A model generated the notes under the pieces. It was not told where the DNA came from. It made no database searches and saw only the letters and a list, made by a program, of their open reading frames with translations. A stretch of DNA of 9,393 nt from positions 1 to 9,393 of the forward strand of contig JAGQQT010000128.1 in NCBI GenBank assembly GCA_020426065.1, written 5' to 3'. Each line of letters opens with the position of its first letter. The stretch's first letter is position 1. Positions 1-9,393 of the stretch are shown piece after piece. The position numbers and the translations under genes are program-made. Origin of the DNA: Planctomycetaceae bacterium (GTDB taxonomy: Bacteria; Planctomycetota; Planctomycetia; Planctomycetales; Planctomycetaceae).

Positions 1-51
1 GCACTGCTGGCATTCAAACCTGAGTCCACCACTGTACCAGGGGCCAGCCAT
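1..51 (-). CDS. YkgJ-like cysteine-cluster protein, N-terminal 17 codons only
   Basis: Reading leftwards from an ATG at 49-51, the frame stays open to the window edge and encodes MAGPWYSGGLRFECQQC. A short start with a W-Y-x-x-G-L-R-F motif followed by Cys-x-x-Cys resembles the beginning of YkgJ-family proteins (Pfam CxxCxxCC, a putative zinc or iron-chelating domain), where the first two cysteines of an eight-cysteine cluster follow such a lead-in. The function of that family is poorly defined. The gene begins 45 bases after the adenosyltransferase stop, on the same strand, so it is probably the last visible member of that transcription unit. A weak purine stretch (GAGAAA) precedes the ATG. 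The call rests on 17 residues and family memory. The remainder of the gene lies outside the window. Confidence 0.6.
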   Translation of the reverse strand, partial: MAGPWYSGGLRFECQQC

Positions 52-96
52 TGATTTCTCACAAAGAAAACATATGAACAGTCAGAAAAAGCACAT

Positions 97-678
97 TTAC
101 ATGTTTTTATCCACTTTACCCGTCACTGGAGAAGGTTTCCACAAAGAAATCGGGGTTTCCGGGGTTTCCAGCAAACGAGCCAGCTGGAACAGGACATCCG
201 AAAGGCGATTCAGGTAGATCGCCTGCGATGAATTCTCGGCACCGGAGCCGATTAAGGTCCAGAGTCTCCGCTCCGCTCGACGACAAACCGTTCTGGCCAG
301 ATGAATCGCGGCGGTGAGCGGGCTGCCGCCGGGAAGGATGAAACTGGAAAGTGATGGCAGATCCTGATGCATCTGCTCCAGCCAGGCATCGAGTCGTTCA
401 ACCTGAGTGGAGCTTATCCGCACAGGAGCCCCAGCGCAGTCCTCTGGAAAACAGAGATCTGCTCCCAGGTCAAACAGGTCGTGCTGCATCTGGCGAAACC
501 ATGCTGCATAGGGCTCTGCCGGGTTCCAGGTCAGCACCACTCCCAGGTGAGCATTGAGTTCATCGAGAGTTCCCAGCACTTCAATCCGGGAATCATCTTT
601 GGGGACCGCCTGCCCGTTTCCCAGATATGTCTGTCCTGCATCGCCAGTTTTCGTTGTGATTCGATCGAGGTGCACCAT
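97..678 (-). CDS. pduO: PduO/MMAB-type ATP:cob(I)alamin adenosyltransferase
   Basis: This 193-residue cytoplasmic enzyme should transfer the adenosyl group of ATP to cob(I)alamin, making adenosylcobalamin for B12-dependent mutases or dehydratases. The family signature is complete. TKTGDAGQT (residues 9-17) forms the ATP-binding N-terminus. RIEVLGTLDELNAHLG (31-46) is the first conserved helix. FILPGGS (113-119), ARTVCRRAERR (128-138) and NRLSDVLF (157-164) supply the usual arginine, glutamate and aspartate residues. The length matches a single-domain PduO N-terminal type enzyme, with no C-terminal HbpS-like domain. The ATG lies only 3 bases downstream of the preceding stop, so translation is probably coupled. 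The only Shine-Dalgarno-like sequence (AGAGAAAG) is weak and about 11 bases away, inside that upstream gene. No B12-dependent enzyme is encoded in the window, so the client (methylmalonyl-CoA mutase is common) cannot be told from context. Confidence 0.93.
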   Translation of the reverse strand: MVHLDRITTKTGDAGQTYLGNGQAVPKDDSRIEVLGTLDELNAHLGVVLTWNPAEPYAAWFRQMQHDLFDLGADLCFPEDCAGAPVRISSTQVERLDAWLEQMHQDLPSLSSFILPGGSPLTAAIHLARTVCRRAERRLWTLIGSGAENSSQAIYLNRLSDVLFQLARLLETPETPISLWKPSPVTGKVDKNM

Positions 679-681
679 GGA

Positions 682-1938
682 TTAGTGATCTTTCTCTGGC
701 GGACCTGCTTCCTCGACAACTTCCGGCACAAATACGTATTCGGGATGCTCAGCCTGCCACTGCTTCCAGTAGGGAGCGGGAAAGGTTTTTCGCCACATGG
801 ACAAGGCGTTTCCGACATGACTCAAAAACGTGTATCGCTGCAGAATCAACTCAGGTGACTGCTGTTTTGTTGTCTGGATGATCCAGCGGGCAGCGTTTTC
901 AATCAGCTCCTGCGGAGGGTGTAACTCGGGTGGAGCAATCGCCAGCCACTCCAGGTGATGTCCCGTCGCAATGATTTTCCCCCGCATGGCATCTTCAATC
1001 GGATTGCTGACTGCTTCCGCTCCCTGATCCCAGTTGGAAGGCCAGTGCCCGTCTGGAAACTGAGATTCCGAAATCAGATCCCGAATCAACTCCAGATGGG
1101 CATAGACTTCGGCCTCCATTTCATCGGAGAGAATGTCGTAATCCTGATCAAGCCGCCACAAGACCATCAGTGAGTAAAACCGATGGGTCCCGCTGCAGAC
1201 CCCTTTTTCCAGGTAACCCCGCATCATGCGTTTGGCCAGCAGATCGAACGAGATTTCCCTCCCGTCAATTGCCCGCCAGCTCTTTTCTGGTGGCAGCCAT
1301 AACCCAAATGCCAGGGCGGACCACTCTGTTTCTCGCTCATCGAACCGGAAGTCCCGCATCGATTCCCGCAGAATCTGTTCCAGAGTCACCTGCCGGGTTG
1401 AGGGAAGTATGACAGGAGTATCGAGTCGGGCACCTGCTTCGGTGACGCAGGCCAGCATGTGATCGTGATGGTAGGAATGATTGCGGATTTCTCCCCAGTT
1501 GACCCCGACACCTGTCGGGCGATCATCCAGCAGCGGAATGGAGTCTTCTCCCCAGGAGAGCAGAAATGTGCCGTGATCCAGCAGAAAATCCTGTAACTGC
1601 TTTCCGGAAAGCACATCCGGATCACGAAACTCCGCGTGAACCGACCAGGTTCGAATGGCGTGCTCAGCCAGGTTGGGCCGCAGATTCTTGCGGTCGAATT
1701 TGGGCCGCACCTGCCACAGCACTGCAGCCAGATCTTCATCCGAAACCATCTCGGGACGGTCATACAGCGGCATAATTTGCAGCGGGACCTGTCGGGTCAC
1801 ATCCACTTCCGGAGCCTGACGAATCCCCGAGACCTGCTCGATTACCTGCTGCCGCGCCTGCGGCCTGGCTAAACCCCAGGCTACAGCCACAGAAAGCAGC
1901 ACGAGCAGCTGCACGCTCCAGAAAATCTTGTTACGCAT
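682..1938 (-). CDS. Anchored or exported protein of unknown function, possible alpha/alpha-toroid fold
   Basis: I do not recognise a named family for this 418-residue protein. Residues 6-24 form one hydrophobic segment after a basic start (MRNK), so it is either a signal anchor or an uncleaved signal peptide, with the rest outside the cytoplasm. The body is mostly predicted helix and rich in Trp, His and Glu. Notable patches are a histidine cluster HSYHHDH (154-160), [17 protein letters not shown] (248-264), [10 protein letters not shown] (294-303) and TGHHLEWLA (325-333). The G-T-H-R, D-G-x-W and G-H-x-L-E-W patches recall the repeated helix pairs of alpha/alpha-barrel proteins such as terpenoid cyclases or glycan-processing enzymes, but no catalytic motif of those is certain. 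The C-terminal tail (404-418) is acidic and proline-containing. The gene overlaps nothing and is followed after 3 bases by the adenosyltransferase. The ATG has no clear Shine-Dalgarno sequence, as is common in planctomycetes. Confidence 0.85.
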   Translation of the reverse strand: MRNKIFWSVQLLVLLSVAVAWGLARPQARQQVIEQVSGIRQAPEVDVTRQVPLQIMPLYDRPEMVSDEDLAAVLWQVRPKFDRKNLRPNLAEHAIRTWSVHAEFRDPDVLSGKQLQDFLLDHGTFLLSWGEDSIPLLDDRPTGVGVNWGEIRNHSYHHDHMLACVTEAGARLDTPVILPSTRQVTLEQILRESMRDFRFDERETEWSALAFGLWLPPEKSWRAIDGREISFDLLAKRMMRGYLEKGVCSGTHRFYSLMVLWRLDQDYDILSDEMEAEVYAHLELIRDLISESQFPDGHWPSNWDQGAEAVSNPIEDAMRGKIIATGHHLEWLAIAPPELHPPQELIENAARWIIQTTKQQSPELILQRYTFLSHVGNALSMWRKTFPAPYWKQWQAEHPEYVFVPEVVEEAGPPEKDH

Positions 1939-1970
1939 GAGTACGGGTCCGATAAGTCTTAGCTGTCGCT

Positions 1971-2000
1971 GAACCTGATCCCGGAACGAAACGCAGGTTC
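1971..2000 (-). other. Inverted repeat in the leader of the 418-residue protein gene
   Basis: GAACCTG at 1971-1977 and CAGGTTC at 1994-2000 are perfect 7-base inverted repeats around a 16-base loop. If transcription starts from the extended -10 candidate just upstream, the stem would form at the very 5' end of the mRNA. No run of T follows it, so it is not a typical terminator for hflX. Its function is unknown. Confidence 0.3.
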
Positions 2001-2007
2001 TCTCTTC

Positions 2008-2016
2008 ACTATAGCA
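2008..2016 (-). promoter_or_regulatory. Candidate extended -10 promoter for the 418-residue protein gene and pduO
   Basis: On the minus strand the sequence reads TGCTATAGT, an extended -10 (TGn) followed by a hexamer one base away from TATAAT. It lies in the 136-base gap between the hflX stop and the next ATG, about 70 bases before that ATG. No recognisable -35 hexamer is present at 17 bases. It could let the downstream genes be expressed independently of hflX. The call is based on sequence resemblance only. Confidence 0.3.
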
Positions 2017-2074
2017 TCTCTGACTCAGGGAGGGATGCCTGGCTTCGAATCGGATCGGCGAGAATCAGGATCTC

Positions 2075-3511
<1,437 letters not shown>

Positions 3512-3520
3512 CAATACTGA

Positions 3521-3529
3521 TCCGCCTTC
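3521..3529 (-). promoter_or_regulatory. Shine-Dalgarno-like site supporting the hflX ATG start
   Basis: On the minus strand GAAGGCGGA lies 9 to 17 bases before the ATG at 3509-3511. It is the only purine-rich GG-containing stretch near any of the three possible hflX starts. The alternative GTG at 3488-3490 has no comparable site. This favours the 478-residue form. Confidence 0.4.
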
Positions 3530-3594
3530 AGACGAAAATCGGACTTTCCAAAAAGAACTGAACGCTGGATTTGTTGACCAGCCTGTCCTCAATT

Positions 3595-3622
3595 ATTCTA
3601 AAAGGTGTCGTGTTCGAGGCAA
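3595..3622 (-). promoter_or_regulatory. Candidate sigma70-type promoter for hflX
   Basis: On the minus strand TTGCCT (3617-3622) is separated by 16 bases from TAGAAT (3595-3600). The -10 matches 5 of 6 and the -35 matches 4 of 6 consensus positions. A start point near 3588 would give a leader of about 77 bases before the ATG at 3511 and would exclude the upstream TTG at 3592 as a start codon. It is the best promoter-like pair in the divergent region. Confidence 0.45.
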
Positions 3623-3629
3623 TTCGCAT

Positions 3630-3648
3630 CCGGAAGATTTTCTTCCGG
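3630..3648. promoter_or_regulatory. Perfect 8-3-8 palindrome in the hflX/sulfatase divergent region
   Basis: CCGGAAGA, then TTT, then TCTTCCGG form a perfect dyad ending 8 bases upstream of the candidate hflX -35 hexamer and 127 bases upstream of the sulfatase ATG. There is no T-run on either strand, and both genes are transcribed away from it, so a terminator is unlikely. A dimeric regulator binding site is the natural reading but is inferred. The rest of the 263-base intergenic region (3512-3774) holds a lone TTGACA at 3674-3679 without a good -10 and a short tandem TTCAGG repeat. I see nothing else in it. Confidence 0.4.
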
Positions 3649-3774
3649 TATGAAGAAGTCCCCTGCTCCCCGATTGACAACAACAAACCTGTTACGAGGA
3701 TGGTCCTGCTTCGCCTGACCCGGGAAATTCCCTTCAGGTTCAGGTTCTCATCTGACTGATCCTGGAGACTGTGC

Positions 3775-5175
3775 ATGAAACCTGTCCAGAACTGTTCCTG
3801 CTCCACTGTTTTTCAACTCTGCCTCAAAACAGCCTTTCTGCTCGGACTGATTGTTGTCCCGGCCATTTCTGCACAGGCAGCTATTCCTACCGCTCCTCCT
3901 AATGTGCTGGTCATTTACACCGATGACCAGGGAACTCTCGATGCCAACTGTTATGGTTCGGAGGATCTGATTACACCCAATCTGGATCGTCTGGCGGCCA
4001 CCGGAATCCGCTTCACACAGATGTATGCTCCCAGCTGCATCTGCTCCGCATCCCGGGCCGGGCTGATGACCGGGCGATTTCCAGTCCGGGCGGGAGTGCC
4101 TGGGAATGTGAGTTCTCAGGAAGGTGTGGCTGGCATGCCCACATCCGAAATCACGATGGGAGAGCTGTTCTCGCAAGTGGGTTATCGATCGATTCATATC
4201 GGAAAATGGCACCTGGGTTTTACTCCGGAAACCATGCCCAATGGCCAGGGGTTTGGGCATTCCTTCGGACACATGGGAGGTTGTATTGATAACTACTCCC
4301 ATTTTTTCTTCTGGAATGGTCCAAACCGGCATGACCTCTGGCGGAATGGAAAAGAAGTCTATGCCGATGGCAAATTCTTTTCCGAACTGATGGTCCAGGA
4401 ACTGAAAACCCAGATTGATGCCACGCAGGACAAACCGTTTTTTGTGTACTGGGCCATCAACGTTCCGCATTATCCTTATCAGGGCACACAGGAGTGGCGT
4501 GAGAAGTATCAGCAGTTGACTTCTCCACGCCGGGAATACGCCGCATTTGTATCCACCATGGATGAGAAAGTAGGAGAAATCCTCAACTTTCTGGAAATGA
4601 GAAAACTGCGAAACAACACCATAGTGGTCTTCCAGTCCGACCATGGTCATTCCACGGAAGAGCGGGCGTTCTTTGGTGGTGGAAATGCAGGGCCATATCG
4701 GGGCGCGAAAGGTTGCCTGTTTGAAGGTGGGATTCGGGTCCCGTCTTTCATCTCCTGGCCCGCTCACCTGCCCCAGGGGGAAGTCCGCCACCAGATGGCG
4801 ACCGGCTGCGACTGGTATCCAACACTGGCCAGTCTGGCCAACATCTCCGTACCCAAGGTTCATCTGGATGGACGGGACCTCAGTGCGGTTCTCAAAAACG
4901 CAGAGGCCCCTTCACCACATGAAAGTTTCTACTGGCAGATGGGGGGGAATCCCCAGAACGCTCAGTGGGCGGTGCGTCGAGGGAACTGGAAGCTGCTCGG
5001 CAATTGTCGCGATACCAGCCAGAAGGGGGAACTGACTCCAAAGGATCAGCAACTGTTCCTGGTCAATCTCGCTAACGATCCGGGCGAAATGACGAATCTG
5101 GCCAATGAACAGGCCGACAAATTGAAAGAACTCCAGGCCATTCAGGCTGAAGTTCTTCAATCATTTGAGAAATAA
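3775..5175 (+). CDS. Secreted Cys-type sulfatase (arylsulfatase A-like, family S1)
   Basis: This 466-residue sulfatase should hydrolyse sulfate esters, probably on a sulfated glycan, after export. An N-terminal signal peptide (hydrophobic core about 18-31, likely cleavage after AQA near residue 35) directs it to the Sec route. The alkaline-phosphatase-like fold is shown by VIYTDDQG (metal ligands D50 and D51), the formylglycine motif C90-S-A-S-R94 followed by AGLMTGR, GKWHLG (K144, H146), NVPHYPY (H232), QSDHGHS (D289, H290) and YRGAKG (K312). All expected catalytic residues are present. The Cys nucleophile must be oxidised by a formylglycine-generating enzyme or anSME, and neither is encoded here. 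The motif has Ala where CxPSR is commonest, a known variant. A Shine-Dalgarno sequence GGAGA (3764-3768) sits 6 bases before the ATG. No partner glycosidase lies nearby, so the substrate cannot be predicted. The gene is monocistronic, divergent from hflX and convergent with secA. Confidence 0.95.
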   Translation: MKPVQNCSCSTVFQLCLKTAFLLGLIVVPAISAQAAIPTAPPNVLVIYTDDQGTLDANCYGSEDLITPNLDRLAATGIRFTQMYAPSCICSASRAGLMTGRFPVRAGVPGNVSSQEGVAGMPTSEITMGELFSQVGYRSIHIGKWHLGFTPETMPNGQGFGHSFGHMGGCIDNYSHFFFWNGPNRHDLWRNGKEVYADGKFFSELMVQELKTQIDATQDKPFFVYWAINVPHYPYQGTQEWREKYQQLTSPRREYAAFVSTMDEKVGEILNFLEMRKLRNNTIVVFQSDHGHSTEERAFFGGGNAGPYRGAKGCLFEGGIRVPSFISWPAHLPQGEVRHQMATGCDWYPTLASLANISVPKVHLDGRDLSAVLKNAEAPSPHESFYWQMGGNPQNAQWAVRRGNWKLLGNCRDTSQKGELTPKDQQLFLVNLANDPGEMTNLANEQADKLKELQAIQAEVLQSFEK

Positions 5176-5213
5176 TGTCGTGTCTCGTTCAGTCTGGACA
5201 TCAATAACAGGTG

Positions 5214-5273
5214 TGCCACTGGCTTTGCCAGTGCAGTAGATGAGATTGAAACCCACTGACAGAGCCAGTGGCA
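5214..5273. repeat. Inverted pair of REP-like palindromic units
   Basis: A 20-base unit on the plus strand (5214-5233, TGCCACTGGCTTTGCCAGTG) recurs on the minus strand (5273-5254, TGCCACTGGCTCTGTCAGTG) with 18 of 20 identities and a 20-base spacer. Each unit is itself a hairpin, CACTGGC/GCCAGTG with a 3-base loop (one G-T wobble in the second), and the two units can also pair with each other over 10 bases. This head-to-head arrangement is typical of REP doublets (BIME/REPIN). It lies in the 157-base gap between two convergent genes, where it could also limit read-through from either side. Neither hairpin has a proper T-tract. The rest of the gap holds nothing recognisable. Confidence 0.6.
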
Positions 5274-5332
5274 GCCGCAATCCTCTCGAAATAAGTGTTC
5301 CATCTGCGAGATTAGACATTCGAACGTTTCGG

Positions 5333-8899
<3,567 letters not shown>

Positions 8900-8915
8900 G
8901 ATCTCTCATCCTCGT

Positions 8916-8956
8916 GCCCTGTCAGGGCTCAGTTCTGGGTTGAGTACTCTCAACCC
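8916..8956 (-). promoter_or_regulatory. Two consecutive hairpins in the secA 5' leader
   Basis: GGGTTGAG (8937-8944) and CTCAACCC (8949-8956) form a perfect 8-base-pair stem with a 4-base loop. A second dyad, GCCCT/AGGGC (8916-8928), with a 3-base loop, follows towards secA and ends 2 bases before the GAGGAT ribosome binding site. Neither has a U-tract. Their position suggests translational control or mRNA stability, which is an inference. I found no SecM-like arrest peptide in this leader. Confidence 0.4.
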
Positions 8957-8966
8957 GCTCCGTTGT

Positions 8967-8972
8967 CTTATA
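8967..8972 (-). promoter_or_regulatory. Candidate -10 element for secA
   Basis: On the minus strand TATAAG sits about 70 bases before the secA ATG. Transcription starting near 8960 would place both leader hairpins at the 5' end of the mRNA. There is no good -35 at the standard distance: TTGATA is only 9 bases upstream of it. This is a weak call. Confidence 0.25.
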
Positions 8973-9020
8973 TGACTGCCTTATCAATCCGGTGATTTCA
9001 GATTGACACAGTATTCGGTT

Positions 9021-9034
9021 CTGGGACTTCCCAG
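9021..9034. other. Short palindrome upstream of secA, sharing an 11-base repeat with the leader
   Basis: CTGGGA-CT-TCCCAG is a 14-base dyad. The 11 bases TCGGTTCTGGG (9015-9025), which overlap it, recur with one change as TCAGTTCTGGG (8929-8939) at the edge of the leader hairpin. The repeated arm could pair in two alternative ways if both are in one transcript. This is sequence-level evidence only. Confidence 0.25.
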
Positions 9035-9112
9035 ACTATTCTCAAAACGCGACTCACTTCTCTCGGAAGGCATCAACAGTGATACCCGACAGAAACAGAG
9101 TCCCTTTCCGCA

Positions 9113-9130
9113 GACACCTTTTCAGGTGTC
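9113..9130 (-). terminator. GAAA-capped hairpin, possible terminator of the upstream partial gene
   Basis: On the minus strand GACACCT, then the GNRA-type tetraloop GAAA, then AGGTGTC form a perfect 7-base-pair stem, 43 bases beyond the TAA at 9174-9176. No U-run follows, so intrinsic termination would be weak. It may instead be a 3' stabilising structure. The remainder of the 274 bases between the two genes shows only the secA leader elements. Confidence 0.35.
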
Positions 9131-9173
9131 GGGGTGATTAGATCCGTTTGTGAGGGAAGGATCCCGGATCAGG

Positions 9174-9393
9174 TTAAAAACGGTCCCGGAAATTCCTCTG
9201 GTCGACTGATTTGATTTCGCGCACAATTGCCGGATCAACGTCAGTCTTCTTAACGGGACGTCTTACAACCTGTTTCTCGCTTCTATCCTTCTGTGTAAAA
9301 CGATTACGCATGCGGCAGACTTCGCTGAACAGTTTTTCAAACTTCAGTTGGGCTGCAGACACTTCCCGTGAAGCAGCGTCTTTCAAGACCCGG
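9174..9393 (-). CDS. C-terminal part of an unrecognised protein (cut by window edge)
   Basis: A minus-strand frame stays open from the right edge to a TAA at 9174-9176, giving at least 73 residues. An in-frame TTG exists at 9384-9386, but the codons before it (CGG GTC) continue the frame, so this is more likely the tail of a longer gene. The visible part is strongly basic and probably helical (AAQLKFEKLFSEVCRMRNRF), then a charged and Lys/Arg-rich stretch, ending in QRNFRDRF. It could be a soluble nucleic-acid or ribosome-contacting tail, but no family is recognised. It is on the same strand as secA and separated from it by 274 bases with their own hairpins, so it is probably a separate transcription unit. 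Short length and partial state limit confidence that it is a real gene. Confidence 0.5.
   Translation of the reverse strand, partial: RVLKDAASREVSAAQLKFEKLFSEVCRMRNRFTQKDRSEKQVVRRPVKKTDVDPAIVREIKSVDQRNFRDRF

Noticed and set aside
367..858. Plus-strand frame (163 codons) across the adenosyltransferase and upstream gene
   Set aside because: It overlaps two well-supported minus-strand coding regions and has no plausible domain.
3674..3679. Perfect TTGACA as a -35 for the sulfatase gene
   Set aside because: No acceptable -10 hexamer lies 16-18 bases downstream, so it is only a hexamer match.
3722..3732. GGGAAATTCCC palindrome as an operator before the sulfatase
   Set aside because: Only 5-base arms, easily expected by chance. 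Noted but not supported.
3733..3747. Tandem TTCAGG repeat (2.5 copies) upstream of the sulfatase
   Set aside because: Too short and too few copies to be called a regulatory or phase-variable repeat, and 28 bases from the start codon.
3748..4863. Minus-strand reading frame (371 codons) opposite the sulfatase
   Set aside because: The plus strand has a full sulfatase active site, signal peptide and Shine-Dalgarno sequence. The antisense frame has no recognisable domain.
9140..9170. GATCCG/CGGATC inverted repeat downstream of the right-end partial gene
   Set aside because: A 6-base stem with a long loop and no T-run. Insufficient for a terminator call.
8900..9173. SecM-like arrest peptide gene upstream of secA
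   Set aside because: I found no short frame on the minus strand with a credible start, signal sequence and arrest motif.

Overview
The window looks like ordinary chromosomal DNA from a planctomycete, perhaps a relative of Gimesia or Rubinisphaera. This is inferred from a very long SecA (1188 residues) with an enlarged scaffold region, a secreted sulfatase of the type these bacteria carry in large numbers, an anchored protein I cannot place in a named family, moderate GC content and weak Shine-Dalgarno signals. No tRNA, rRNA, CRISPR array, transposase or phage gene is visible.

Left block (1-3511, minus strand). Read in the direction of transcription, four genes follow one another: the ribosome-associated GTPase hflX; a 418-residue anchored protein of unknown function; a PduO/MMAB-type cob(I)alamin adenosyltransferase that starts 3 bases after the previous stop; and the first 17 codons of a YkgJ-like cysteine-cluster protein, cut by the left edge. 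The last three are probably co-transcribed. hflX may feed into them across a 136-base gap that holds its own weak promoter candidate.

Divergent region and sulfatase (3512-5175). A 263-base intergenic region separates hflX (minus) from a secreted Cys-type sulfatase (plus). It contains a good sigma70-like promoter candidate for hflX and a perfect 8-3-8 palindrome just upstream of it.

Convergent gap (5176-5332). Between the ends of the sulfatase and secA genes lie two nearly identical 20-base palindromic units in opposite orientation, arranged like a REP pair.

Right block (5333-9393, minus strand). secA fills 3.57 kb. Its product has all the motor motifs and the C-terminal zinc motif, plus a region of about 270 residues with five copies of a W-A/C-x3-F/Y helical unit where Escherichia coli SecA appears to have one. 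The 274 bases upstream of secA contain four short dyads, two of them just before the ribosome binding site. An unrecognised reading frame, open through the right edge, ends at 9174.

Functionally this is mostly housekeeping: protein export (SecA), ribosome rescue or recycling (HflX), cobalamin activation (PduO type) and one exported hydrolase that would use the Sec route. I see no clear sign of a new multi-gene system. The points most worth a second look are the SecA repeat expansion, the REP-like pair, the structured secA leader and the unassigned 418-residue protein.
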